From positions 186,001-250,000 of the forward strand of contig CP012820.1 in NCBI GenBank assembly GCA_001936135.1: 64,000 bases of DNA, given 5' to 3'. This DNA comes from Saccharomycopsis fibuligera x Saccharomycopsis cf. fibuligera. Taxonomy: Eukaryota; Ascomycota; Saccharomycetes; Ascoideales; Saccharomycopsidaceae. A model generated the notes under the pieces. It saw only the letters and a program-made list of their open reading frames with translations, was not told the DNA's origin and did no database searches. Below, in pieces: positions 52,423-62,912 of the stretch (position 1 is the stretch's first letter; every line of letters starts with the position of its first letter). The position numbers and the translations under genes are program-made.

Positions 52423-53179
52423 ATGAGTCGAGTCATCATTAAAGCATAAGTAAGGTGCTATTATGGCTATCGTTGTTACTTACTAATTATTACTTACAAC
52501 AATCGGAAATGTATTTTTTTTTTCTAGTGAAAACTGCAAAAAATAAATTAACAGTCATATGGATTGTGAAAACTTTATAATTATTAGCATTGTGCTATAT
52601 AAGTAACTCTTTTTTTTTTTTTTTTAGTTTTGCAATGGAGAATCCTATGATGGAAATTTAATGTTTTAAGCAGCAAGAACAAAAAAGGGTAAAATAAAGT
52701 TTCAACAGTAAGTAACACAAAACGTATCAACACTAAACACCACTGCAACGTCAAAGGTATAATCATAATTCAAATAAATTAAAGCGAAACTGGAATAATA
52801 TAAAAATAAATTAAAAGAAGAATTACGGAAACGCTAAAGTCGAGAAAAGAATAATAACTGGTAGGCAACATTAAACAAATGTGCACCAGTAAATCTATTA
52901 AATATAAGCAGATCTTGCCAGCGAGATTTACACACATGGAAATTTGGGCTGATTAGAATCTATTGAAAACTTTACCTCTTTTTTTAAAAATCAAACAAGC
53001 TTTTTTAATCATGTATATATTTGAGGTTTCTCCTCATACAAAAAACTTTTCGTATTAGAGTTTCAATAAAATTCACAACACTACTATATCAGAATCACTA
53101 TTGTCTACAATGCCTTTTACTAGAGTTGGGTGTCGAAAAAGCTTATAAGTAAAATAAAACCATAAAAGAAAATATTCAT
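52423..53179. other. Convergent 3' region, JAC1 and PIK1
   Basis: 757 bp between convergent genes, AT-rich. Short T tracts lie near 52514-52525 and 52608-52625. No gene seen. Confidence 0.5.
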
Positions 53180-56100
53180 TCAGCTATAAATACCTTGAGT
53201 CAATAACTGAAATTGATCATACAATCTAGTATATAAACTGCCTATACTTTTTTGAATCAACACATTTTCCACAAATTCCACACATTCAGTGTCCGATAAA
53301 TGTAATTGAAATCTCTGTCTTAATTGATTAGCAGTTTGATCTCCAGCTTTAAAGCATGGAAGCATGGAATCCCGTTGCATAAGCTCCACCATTTGAATAA
53401 TATGTTCAGCGTGTCTTCTCACTGACAAAAATGCTTTTTTCATCAATTTTTTAAAATGCATAAAGCCTTCACTTTCCAAGCCACCAAGAATCTCAATATA
53501 TTCTAATGTTAACTTGAATGGCGCTGCTTCAAAACCCACCGAACCTGGCGAGTTTGAAAGTAAAAAGCCAAAATCAATATGAATGATATGACCTTCATTA
53601 TCAAGCATGATGTTACCATTATGACGATCTTTAACTTGTAGCAAATAACAAATTAATGAATATGAAGCAAGTGATGCAGCAAAATTCAGTTGAGCATTTT
53701 TGTATTTGATTGAATTCTCATCACCAAATACTTTTTTGAAATGTAGAGATAACGAAGCAATGGCTCCCTTAGGGTTAGATCCTTCTTCAATTGTTATTTT
53801 TGTTAACGCTTTTTTAATAGAATGTACAGATAGTGCATTAGTTATAGTTTCCACTAATCCGGTATTTGCACTAGTAATCAAAATTCTCATTTTTTTCACC
53901 CATACTTCGACTTTATCCTGCATCCAAATTTGTGACATTGCTTGAATGAGTTGACATGCAAATGCTTCTTGTCTTAAATCATCACCAGTCTTCGAAATTA
54001 CCGAACAAAGTTCCCAATTTTCATAATGCCCAAATGGAGATTCTTTTCTAATTCTCGCTTTTTTTGATTCCCAATCTTCTCCCAAATACGTGGTTTCATT
54101 ATTATTATGCAACCCTCCAAGTTTCAAATCATTTTCCAATTTACGATCCCCTGCTTGCCCACGTACCATTTGAATGTCATCATATCCAAAATCATCTTGA
54201 AGTGACTGCATAGATTCAATGATACGTGCTTTAATGGCAGCTGATTGATCCTGTGGTAAAATGTTGGTCGGTTTATCCAATTGAGTCAACATAACAGCAG
54301 CAATTCTCATATGAGTGGCTAAGTCTTGTGGTTCAACTCTATCTCCGTTACCATTTATGGAGTTTTGTCTGCTTGTCTTGCTCCCTTGTTGTACATATTC
54401 ATTTTCAGCATACTTGGAACTAAAATTTAAGCCAAGGCCTCTGATGTTATTGCTATTGTTGTTATTACTATTGTTGTTATTACTATTGTTGTTATTACTA
54501 TTGTTGTTATTACTATCAGTGGTGGTGATAGTACCGTCAGCGTCAGTAGTAACGGTATCATTGTTATCCCCTGTTGGGCCAACACCATTTTGATCAATAT
54601 CAGCAGTATTAGCAGACCGACTGGTGTCATTCAAATCAGGTATCACACTAGCATTATTTATGTATAGTTCCTTTTTCAAATTCTCTGTTTCTGAACGGTT
54701 AGATAATTTTACCACCGACAAGTCGCCTAAATCTTCTTCATCAACCTGCTGCTCGTCATAAAATGTTTGTAAAGTAGTTGGGGTTCTGGGGCCATAGTTA
54801 TCAAAACTGTCTCTATCGAAATTGGTCCGGTTATTAGTGTCTATGTTATCGTCTTTGTTGTTTTTGTTAGCTGGTGCTGATGAATATAGTCTGGTCGCAG
54901 TTTGTGTGCCAATGTCAAAAATGTATTTTTTGTCTGCTCTTCCTCTCAACAATTTCAAATTTTCTTCACTACTTGGATCAAAATCAACTTCGTTGCTGAA
55001 ATATTCAATAAGCAATAAGAACGGCACTTTTTCCGCAGAATTTAACACCGCAGCTTCATTAGGAGTAATTCTCACAATTTTATGAAGTTTCAATTTTTTC
55101 GCAGGTGGAAGTAATGTTGGAATATCAACTTCCGCTGGCAAATCCCTATTAAGCAATGATAACTCTGCTCTTAATGTAGTGAGTCTGGCTTCTTTTGGCA
55201 CTTGACTTAATCTCATTGAAATTTGCTGTAAAGCAATAGCAAACTGGGTTTCACATTTGAAATAGTTTGATTTGAGTAGTTTGATTTTTGTTGTGGTAGT
55301 CATCAAAGATGGAGATATGGTTCTACGAGAGTAATGATGGTGATGATGAGAACCATGGCTATGACCATTATACAGACGACTTCGGCCGCCATTTCCTAGG
55401 CTGCTAGCTCTACCTAAACCAGTTGAGCTTGTTGGTGAAGATGGGATACTGTTTCCCTCGGACCTGAGGTCTGGCAATGAGTCAGTGTAACCGTCTCTGA
55501 TATCTGGCATTGAAATAGAATTCAAATTTTTGTCAAAATTTAGCTTGCTGGCTGATAAATCAAAATCTTCTGCGGTACCGTCGATCAGGGACCCTGCAAC
55601 AATAGTAGTAGAAGCGTTAGAGGCTTGGCTTGGGTAAATATTTAGTGCTTCTGCTGTCAATCGAGAACTTCTTTTCAGAGTTTTCTTTTTTCCAAAGACG
55701 TTTGTATTGTTCATGATTTTTTCCAAAGAATGGAAATTTGCTGATGATTCCTCGAAATCTTCTTTGGGATGTTCTTTTTTAAACAGTTTGTCTTCTTGAC
55801 CAGGTGAATCAATCGTATCGTATTTGCTTGCCACAGGAGTTGAATGCGAAGATGATGAGACATCTCTCAAAGCATTAAGTTTTGTGTTTTTGGCGGTCAA
55901 ATTTTTAGCTAACTGTGTAGTGTAATTTTTTGCCAATTGAAAGACGAATGATCTTTGCTTTTTACCTTGCGATATCGCCAACGGCTGAATATATGGCCCT
56001 AGCAATGGCATTCCAATAGTACCAGCGATTGCCGAGGATAGAATTATTGCCGGATGTGTGTTTTCTCTGAATTTCGTAGACGGAGGCGAACCGGCATTGA

Positions 56101-56479
56101 AAAGAAAATATTGCAAAGCATTGAGCACTCTTCTAGCTACTTGGAACCCATAACATTCTGGGTCATCACTCAAATCAGATAAATGAGCCTGAAGTTGCCA
56201 AAAGGTCAAGAGAGTAAAATGGGGATATTGAGAAGAGAGCTCAATAAGCAAATCTTCCAAAGCCATGGATTCTGTCTCCACGGTAATAAGAATTTGGCAC
56301 AACTGGGGTACGTAAAATTCGATTTCTTCATATTTGAACGTTTTTATTTTGTTGCACAAGTAGGAAAAAATACCAATGTTGCCGGCGTGCTTTATAAGGT
56401 TTGCTATGCACAAGTATAAGGAAAATTGTTGTGATTCAATTAACTTAAGAAGCACTATATTAGCGTCTTTGTCTTCCAT
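53180..56479 (-). CDS. PIK1: Phosphatidylinositol 4-kinase Pik1
   Basis: Intact 1099-residue frame, close to S. cerevisiae Pik1 (1066). The N-terminal lipid kinase unique domain starts near ANIVLLKLIESQQFSLYL. A Pik1-type middle holds the Frq1-binding region and a long Ser/Asn/Asp-rich linker. The kinase domain at the C-terminus has SKTGDDLRQEAFACQLIQAM, the catalytic loop VKDRHNGNIMLDNEGHIIHI, and DFGFLLSNSPG. It makes PI4P at the Golgi and in the nucleus and is needed for secretion. A 15-bp tandem repeat (54455-54514) encodes NNNNS units in the linker. The start is the first ATG, preceded by a GAT/GAA-rich leader. Confidence 0.95.
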   Translation of the reverse strand: MEDKDANIVLLKLIESQQFSLYLCIANLIKHAGNIGIFSYLCNKIKTFKYEEIEFYVPQLCQILITVETESMALEDLLIELSSQYPHFTLLTFWQLQAHLSDLSDDPECYGFQVARRVLNALQYFLFNAGSPPSTKFRENTHPAIILSSAIAGTIGMPLLGPYIQPLAISQGKKQRSFVFQLAKNYTTQLAKNLTAKNTKLNALRDVSSSSHSTPVASKYDTIDSPGQEDKLFKKEHPKEDFEESSANFHSLEKIMNNTNVFGKKKTLKRSSRLTAEALNIYPSQASNASTTIVAGSLIDGTAEDFDLSASKLNFDKNLNSISMPDIRDGYTDSLPDLRSEGNSIPSSPTSSTGLGRASSLGNGGRSRLYNGHSHGSHHHHHYSRRTISPSLMTTTTKIKLLKSNYFKCETQFAIALQQISMRLSQVPKEARLTTLRAELSLLNRDLPAEVDIPTLLPPAKKLKLHKIVRITPNEAAVLNSAEKVPFLLLIEYFSNEVDFDPSSEENLKLLRGRADKKYIFDIGTQTATRLYSSAPANKNNKDDNIDTNNRTNFDRDSFDNYGPRTPTTLQTFYDEQQVDEEDLGDLSVVKLSNRSETENLKKELYINNASVIPDLNDTSRSANTADIDQNGVGPTGDNNDTVTTDADGTITTTDSNNNNSNNNNSNNNNSNNNNSNNIRGLGLNFSSKYAENEYVQQGSKTSRQNSINGNGDRVEPQDLATHMRIAAVMLTQLDKPTNILPQDQSAAIKARIIESMQSLQDDFGYDDIQMVRGQAGDRKLENDLKLGGLHNNNETTYLGEDWESKKARIRKESPFGHYENWELCSVISKTGDDLRQEAFACQLIQAMSQIWMQDKVEVWVKKMRILITSANTGLVETITNALSVHSIKKALTKITIEEGSNPKGAIASLSLHFKKVFGDENSIKYKNAQLNFAASLASYSLICYLLQVKDRHNGNIMLDNEGHIIHIDFGFLLSNSPGSVGFEAAPFKLTLEYIEILGGLESEGFMHFKKLMKKAFLSVRRHAEHIIQMVELMQRDSMLPCFKAGDQTANQLRQRFQLHLSDTECVEFVENVLIQKSIGSLYTRLYDQFQLLTQGIYS
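54455..54514 (-). repeat. PIK1: Four-copy 15-bp coding repeat in PIK1
   Basis: Four perfect copies of ATTGTTGTTATTACT, read on the minus strand as NNNNS-type units. The unit length keeps the frame, so copy number can vary without breaking the gene. Confidence 0.93.
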
Positions 56480-56490
56480 AATGAATTATA

Positions 56491-56552
56491 GATGATGTTG
56501 ATTATGATGATGATGATAATTATGATGATGATGATGATAATGATGATGATCT
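56491..56552 (+). repeat. Imperfect (GAT)n repeat in the PIK1 leader
   Basis: An interrupted GAT/GATGAT array starting 12 bp upstream of the PIK1 ATG, probably in its 5' UTR. Confidence 0.85.
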
Positions 56553-57604
56553 TCTTTTATGAGATAAACTCCTTCAAGACAAACGGAAATTGTATTATCA
56601 TGAAAAAATGCTACAAAAATTGGGATGCAAGCTGGATGAGCTGTTGAGAATAACGGAACGGAATGCAAAAATGAATGACGATGGTGTGAGGTTTCTCTGT
56701 TATTATGTCCGGCCGGCTATTAGTGATGCAATACAGATGATATTTTAAGAATAATAGCAATACTCAAACAGCAGAGTAATTTTGGATGAATTGAAGGACA
56801 AAAATTGGGTTTCACAGCAGTAAATTAAAATGTGAAAAAAAATCAAAATAAAAACCAAAATCAAGTAAACACAGGACACGCAGATATTCTTGAATTAACG
56901 AACACCTTAATTTTTAGTGAAACCTGAATAAATACCTTGTCTTGGACGATTTGTGGTATGTGCTCTTGTATGATCGAGCTGAGATTATTGATGCCAGAAG
57001 CGCAGTATTGTATACTGGGTTTGAAAAGCCTCGTTTACCAAGCGCTTAACCAAAATCAAAAATGAAGAATCAAAGAATCAAATCAAGAGTTGTGGACAGT
57101 CTGTTGCATCGGCAGTATTCGCATATCACGTGAAATATATGCTTGATTTGAGCATTACATTACATTAATATGCATAAACTAAAACTAAGTACCATCATCA
57201 ACTTGTATGGATACATACCATCGAGACCGAGACCAGACATACTAGATTGACCAGACAGCTAAATAATGTTTGGGAAAAAGATATTTGCATCTAATTAATT
57301 TGCATTGTAAGTTAAAAATTTTTAACTTAAATGCTCTGAAATCACTACAAACTTCCAAAATAAATCTGTAAGTGAATTCTACCGCTTGAAAAAGACATTC
57401 AAGTTAGTGACATATGTAGTATATATGCATTCAAGCTTATATTACACATTTATTTTGATTTTATTTTTATACACTTGTTTTATTAATTTTTATGATTTTT
57501 TCTGTCATTCTTCCATTCTTTATTTCAAATATCAATATCACTTGATACCTATTTTTTTTTCTTTTTTTTCGAGCTGTTTGTTTGTTTCAGAAGAAACTCT
57601 ACCT

Positions 57605-57605
<1 letters not shown>

Positions 57606-57652
<47 letters not shown>
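57606..57652 (+). repeat. Poly(T) tract, 47 nt
   Basis: The longest homopolymer in the window, 47 T residues, between PIK1 and PCP1. Confidence 0.95.
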
Positions 57653-57657
<5 letters not shown>

Positions 57658-58668
57658 ATAATATATCTGATGTAGATGCTGCACCTTTTCTATTTCGTTT
57701 TACTCTATTTATTTATCTATTTTATTTATTTGTAACATAAGCATACGAATTTATCACCTTATTCTCTCTCCATAGGATCTGGTCCATTTTGTTGCCCCTT
57801 AAAAGAGCACAGTTGTAGGTTTCTCTTTCTGGAAGTATTGTTTATTGTTATACTACGACATTCCTTAGAATTGACTATTTAACCGGGAGTGATCGCTATT
57901 TCTCTAGTTAGTTGTATTTAATTAATACATTAACACTAGATCCACCCGTCAACCATACTACACCAGCTAAGAAAACTTAAGAAACAAAATTGGAAAAAAC
58001 ACCAAAGCTAAATTCAAGAATAACGTCAATGTCATAATGATTATGAGGTGAAACCAGAGTGTGAAAAGAATTTCAAAGGACAACCGAAGCATTAAGGTTG
58101 ACGACGAAAAGGCAGATTCAGTGTAAGCTTATATTTATAATCATTAACTGAAACCGCATAACTCTAAAACCACACTGTACATTAAAATCAAATAAAACTC
58201 TGCCGACACTTTGTCTCTTACCTAGCATAATGGCCGAATAGAGACTTGTGCATTTCTTCACAGATAGATAAATATTGGAAAAAGTAGGGCACTGATATAT
58301 GCACTTGTAAACCGTTGAAATATTCAGTTGCATTGTCATTTTTTAATATTATCAGCTTAATTGTAGATATAACTTCTCACAGTCAATCAGAAATTTAGTA
58401 GTTATTAAATATAAAAACTAAAAGTGCTGTGTAAGACACATTAACTGTTTTGGTTGAGTAAACAGAAGTAGCGTGAAAACGCGAGTGGTGGAAGCAAGCT
58501 TATGAACCAGTAGATAGAAACTAAGTGTAGTTAACATAAGCTATTTTAAGCCATCACCATTCTACCCATGATATATGTCCATATATGGATGTATTTTTAA
58601 TTATAAGGTGATATACAAAGACAAGAGGTAAATATATCTAAAAATGGCTATATAAAATGTATTTTAGA

Positions 58669-59781
58669 TTAAAAAAATCTGCGTGTTTGGCGCTTCAAAA
58701 ATCTTGAGTAGTACCATCCAGATACCAATCCGATGAGCGAGCCACCCAAATGAGCTGCGTAGTCAAAATTTCCCCATTTGAAAAAAAGACCAGCAGTGTT
58801 ACCAACGAGTGATGCTAGGAATGCCATCCAACATCCACCAGGCACTGGAATAAAAAATAATGAGACACCAGCAGTAGGGAAGAACCAACTAAAGCACCCT
58901 AGCACCCCAAAAACAGCCCCAGAAGCCCCCAAACTAGCAAAGTGAAGACCCGTCTTCAATAGAATAGGCAACCCCACAGAAAACAAAGATCCCACCGTGC
59001 CAGACACTAAATACATGGTCAAAAAATTTGCTGGCCCCAAGAAGGCGGCCAAAGTGGTTCCAAAAGATACGAAACCTAACATGTTCATTGCGAGATGCCA
59101 AGGCTCTTGATGACTGAAAATCGAGCCTACCATTTGGAAAACATTGAATCCAGAACTAAGAGGAGTTTTTAGCAAGAAATACAGTTGCATTGTGCTAGAC
59201 AAAGCAGGAACTCGCCATAATCCCCAAATCGCAACATTTATAGCCGCAATCAAGTAAACCAAATGATCAGGATGTCTTTTGAAATATCTCAATGGTGTTT
59301 TGTTGAACAAGTATGGTGAAGCAAAATAGACAATCGTACTGAAAATCGCAGCAAATGTTACTGCTGCAGTGAGGTTGTTGGATATAATCGAGCTATTGGT
59401 ACTGAAACTTCTCTTTGAGCTTAGCTTGCCGGACTGACTTTTGTTGAAAATGTTTTGTTTTAGTATTACATTTGAAGCGATCGGATTGCCCCATAGTAAG
59501 CTAGTTGGGGACAGTGGTGTCTTGTTTTCGGTAGCTTGCTGCTTATGGCTTAACAAGGAAAACGGTCTAACTGCCAGAAAAGCGGGTTTTCTAATGACAA
59601 GGCTTGAAGCTGACATGCCGCTATACAGGGTTTTATGTTGGGCTGATGTTCCATTGATGAATAGTGAGCACTGGTTATGTAATTTTCTTGATTGTGAAAG
59701 ACCAAAAGATACTCCACAACGGCTTCTGAGGAAGGTTTTTGGGGTATTGGTCACCAAAGGGTAGATTCTGAATAAGTTCAT
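58669..59781 (-). CDS. PCP1: Mitochondrial rhomboid protease Pcp1
   Basis: Intact 370-residue frame. A long mitochondrial presequence (about 1-130, with many Ser, Arg and Lys) precedes the rhomboid core. Rhomboid signatures are HLAMN (229-233), the catalytic Ser in LGASGAVFG (S287), and the catalytic His in DYAAHLGGS (H344), with about seven hydrophobic helices from residue 135 on. Pcp1 sits in the inner membrane and cleaves the dynamin-like Mgm1 and cytochrome c peroxidase, so it controls mitochondrial fusion. Length fits the family (S. cerevisiae 346). Confidence 0.94.
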   Translation of the reverse strand: MNLFRIYPLVTNTPKTFLRSRCGVSFGLSQSRKLHNQCSLFINGTSAQHKTLYSGMSASSLVIRKPAFLAVRPFSLLSHKQQATENKTPLSPTSLLWGNPIASNVILKQNIFNKSQSGKLSSKRSFSTNSSIISNNLTAAVTFAAIFSTIVYFASPYLFNKTPLRYFKRHPDHLVYLIAAINVAIWGLWRVPALSSTMQLYFLLKTPLSSGFNVFQMVGSIFSHQEPWHLAMNMLGFVSFGTTLAAFLGPANFLTMYLVSGTVGSLFSVGLPILLKTGLHFASLGASGAVFGVLGCFSWFFPTAGVSLFFIPVPGGCWMAFLASLVGNTAGLFFKWGNFDYAAHLGGSLIGLVSGWYYSRFLKRQTRRFF

Positions 59782-60329
59782 TTTGTTCCCAGCCGATCAA
59801 AAGCTTAGTTTAAACAATTGTTGATGTGATAGGAACTAGAAAGCACAACGAAAAATACAAACCCTTGGTAAAATCTTATATCATTAATCAAAATGAAAAA
59901 AAACTACATGTAGTAAAAACTCTGATTTTTGCCTTCGGAGGAAAAGCGGAAAATAAAGAGAAGCTGCAATGCGCCGGCATGCATAAGGTCGGCATTGAAA
60001 TTTTTAACCACCGTCAAAAGCAACAATTGCTGGGAATTGTTAAGAGACACATTTATGTCAAGGGAAAATTTAAGAATCTCAAATTTAAAATAAAAGAAGA
60101 CGAAACATGGTGCGGAATAAGTTTTCAAGGTTAGTTTACGGATAATTACGTGTTCTTTGTGCACTGATTGAAAAGAACTTAGAGTTGAATCTTAAGAGCC
60201 ATAATTTCAAAACAAATGATCTACGCTACACGCATCTTCCTTATGATATCAATATAATTTCAAATAGTACATAGTTTATTCTTAGTAGGTCTATAAATAT
60301 CACAGTTTAACAACAAGAAACTCATTCAA
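59782..60329. other. Intergenic region, PCP1 promoter and MRD1 3' side
   Basis: 548 bp. The open frame at 59826-60134 begins at GTG, with no ATG until its middle. I see no other element. Confidence 0.5.
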
Positions 60330-62912
60330 TCACACCTCGTCGTCATCATCATCAAGCTCCACTCTTCTCTTCCCATTAAGCTGAGCAGCTTTAGCATAAT
60401 CGGTAACATTCTTCTGTCTCTTCATCTTTTGTGTCATTTTAGTAATTTCTTCTTCTGCATTCTCAGCGTCTTTTTCAGCATATTCAATATTTAATCTGCG
60501 CCCCAACAAATGCACACCTCTCAAAGAATCAATAGCATTTTCGGCTTCTTTAACCAAATTGAATTCCACAAATGCAAAACCACGAGCAGACTTGTTGAAT
60601 TTTTTTGGAACCCTTACAGACTTCAAATGACCAAAAGGATTGAACAATTCGAAAACATCTTTTCTTGTGGCTTCGAATGGTAAATTCTTAACAATGATCT
60701 TGGTAGATTTTTTGCCTGGTTTTCCTGCTTCTGACTTAGTAGTGGAACTTCCAGTAGCAGTTGCTTTACGATGCGACAACTTCAATTGCACTTTGTGTCC
60801 ATCAATAACCTTACCATCATTTTTCTTGATACAAGCCAGAGCTTGCTCCTTAGTTCTAAACTCAACGAAACCAAAGCCCATACTGAGAGTCTTCCCTGGG
60901 TTTTTAGCATCAGGTTTCTGCTGCACTTTAGCAACAATAAATCCATCCATTGGCTTAAAAATATCTGTCAAATCTTGAGAAGTAGTTTTGAAGTTAAGAT
61001 TTTTGACAAACACTGATGCCGTAATACCTTTGAATTCTGCAACCTCGTCATCCTCATCTACTTTCTCATCGTCTTTGTTAGTGTCCAACAAATCATCCAC
61101 CGAGATCTTTGCGTCTTTAACAACTTCTTCCTTCTTTTCCACTGGCACTGCCGTAAGCTGTTCTTCTTCGTTAGGAGAACTTGTAAACAAATCCTTAGGA
61201 CCTTTTTCCAAATACAATATATTCTTCTTGAATCTTCTATAAGCAAGTTTTGTGAATGCCGCTCTTCCCGCAGTAACATCTTTGAACTCAATAATTGCAA
61301 TAGCACCTGTTGGAGGGAAAAGTACTCTGCTCAATTGGCCATATTGCGAAAACAACTCAGAGATTTCACTCATTGTCGTATTATAAGGAAAATTCTTAAC
61401 CAAAATTACCCTATCATCTTTTTCTTTCTTATTGAAAGAAGTCAAATCAATATTTTTACTCTCGAAATATTTTCTCACATCCCCAATAACATGAGCTTCA
61501 GCCAACGCTTGTTTCACACCACTGCTGGAGGACTCTGGATCCACCAAATCTCTCTTATTCACCCCGATCTTATCAGCCACTGCTTCCAACACTGCGTTTT
61601 CGTTTAAGAATAAAGAGTTCCAACTAAATGTAGCTTTGCTTGCTTCAAACTTCTTCTTCAATTCACGTTGCTTTTTCAATGGTAAATTCTTCAAATCAAA
61701 TTCGTCCAATTTGTGCGATTTCTTTTCTTGCCCTGGTAAAATGTGTAGTAATCTACCTTGGAAAATCTGCTTGTCCAAACTTCTGTAGGCTTCAACAGCA
61801 TCCTGTGGATCTTTAAACTGAGCATAAACAAAACCTTTTGATTTATGTGTTCTTGTATCAATAGCAATATGAACTTCTTCCATCTCACCAAAAGGTTGCA
61901 AAAGTTTCTTGAAGTCATCTTCAGAAGAGTCATAATGAATGTTTCTTATGAACAATCTCCCTGTTTGCAAAATTTGCTGCTCTGTCTTTTCTTCCTGTGT
62001 TAATAATGGCTCAGCTGGTTCTCTAAGTCCTTGCCTTTCTGATTGTATTTTTTCTGCCTTTTTATCTGGGCGTTCATCGGTATAACCTTGACTATCTTTA
62101 ATCATTCTTCTTTTCTGTTGCATCCAATCCAAATCAGATATATTAGGATCAGTATTTTTCTCTTCAAGAACAGCTTCTTTAATGTCTGCTTTTTCATCAT
62201 CAATTGCATTACTTTGGTCATCACCACGCTCTTGGTTAAAAGTGTCGTTATCCTTTGAAAAATCGCTCAACTTTATCATTGGCTCTTCAGCGCCATCATC
62301 ATTGTTGGCCGACTGTTGCTGTTGATTTTTTGAGCCAAAATCTTCATACTCATCATCACTTGCTTGATCAACAGTAATTTTTTCTTCTTCATTACCTACC
62401 GACTCGACAACAGCGTGTCTATTTGAATCACCCAAAATTCCATCATCCCATGATCTAACCTTGGAACTATGCTTAGTGGCTTCTAAAAATTCCTTCAACT
62501 TTGGATTATTAGCGATCTGTTTATCAATGTCTTCTGTAACATTGAGCTTTCTCTTTTTGTTTTTCTGAAACTCCTCTTCTCTTTGCCTCAAGCGTTCTTC
62601 TTGATCTCTTAATCGTTGCTGCTTTTCTCTTATCTTTTCCTTGACAGGTTTTGGCACTGTAGGGTCAGCGAAACTCTTAGCTAGCTGAACACTTATTCTT
62701 GCAGTATGAATGAAACTTCCGTTGAAATATTTGACTGCATTCTCAGCATCATTCTGGTTCTTGAAACCCAAAAATGCAAATTTTCTGGACTCCCCATTTC
62801 TAGATCTCATGAGCTTGACATCGGTGATATCGGGATACTTTTTGCCAAAGTGATCCTTCAAATTGTCCTCAGTAAAATACTTTGGCAAGTTCTTGACAAT
62901 CAATCTGGACAT
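60330..62912 (-). CDS. MRD1: Pre-rRNA processing protein Mrd1 (five RRMs)
   Basis: Intact 860-residue frame, close to S. cerevisiae Mrd1 (887). Five RNA-recognition motifs lie in order: SRLIVKNLPKYF (from residue 2), GRLFIRNIHYDSSEDDF (about 318), VILVKNFPYNTTMSEI (about 505), ASVFVKNLNFKTTSQDL (about 638), and TKIIVKNLPFEATRKDV (about 745, ending SARGFAFVEF). Charged linkers separate them, including an acidic stretch before RRM4. Mrd1 binds the 35S pre-rRNA in the 90S particle in the nucleolus and is needed for 18S rRNA processing. The C-terminus is basic, then acidic. The upstream A/T block at about 63022-63050 contains AAAATTTT, like the RRPE element of ribosome biogenesis genes. Confidence 0.96.
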   Translation of the reverse strand: MSRLIVKNLPKYFTEDNLKDHFGKKYPDITDVKLMRSRNGESRKFAFLGFKNQNDAENAVKYFNGSFIHTARISVQLAKSFADPTVPKPVKEKIREKQQRLRDQEERLRQREEEFQKNKKRKLNVTEDIDKQIANNPKLKEFLEATKHSSKVRSWDDGILGDSNRHAVVESVGNEEEKITVDQASDDEYEDFGSKNQQQQSANNDDGAEEPMIKLSDFSKDNDTFNQERGDDQSNAIDDEKADIKEAVLEEKNTDPNISDLDWMQQKRRMIKDSQGYTDERPDKKAEKIQSERQGLREPAEPLLTQEEKTEQQILQTGRLFIRNIHYDSSEDDFKKLLQPFGEMEEVHIAIDTRTHKSKGFVYAQFKDPQDAVEAYRSLDKQIFQGRLLHILPGQEKKSHKLDEFDLKNLPLKKQRELKKKFEASKATFSWNSLFLNENAVLEAVADKIGVNKRDLVDPESSSSGVKQALAEAHVIGDVRKYFESKNIDLTSFNKKEKDDRVILVKNFPYNTTMSEISELFSQYGQLSRVLFPPTGAIAIIEFKDVTAGRAAFTKLAYRRFKKNILYLEKGPKDLFTSSPNEEEQLTAVPVEKKEEVVKDAKISVDDLLDTNKDDEKVDEDDEVAEFKGITASVFVKNLNFKTTSQDLTDIFKPMDGFIVAKVQQKPDAKNPGKTLSMGFGFVEFRTKEQALACIKKNDGKVIDGHKVQLKLSHRKATATGSSTTKSEAGKPGKKSTKIIVKNLPFEATRKDVFELFNPFGHLKSVRVPKKFNKSARGFAFVEFNLVKEAENAIDSLRGVHLLGRRLNIEYAEKDAENAEEEITKMTQKMKRQKNVTDYAKAAQLNGKRRVELDDDDDEV

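Larger units (their letters stand above)
56480..58668. other. Intergenic region, PIK1 promoter and PCP1 3' side
   Basis: 2.2 kb. A GAT-type trinucleotide repeat lies just upstream of PIK1 (about 56491-56552), a TCACGTGA box at about 57125-57132, and T47 at 57606-57652. No convincing gene. Confidence 0.5.

Noticed and set aside
59826-60134. 102-codon frame upstream of PCP1
   Set aside because: It starts at GTG with no ATG until its middle, is Lys-rich as expected of A-rich DNA, and shows no family match.
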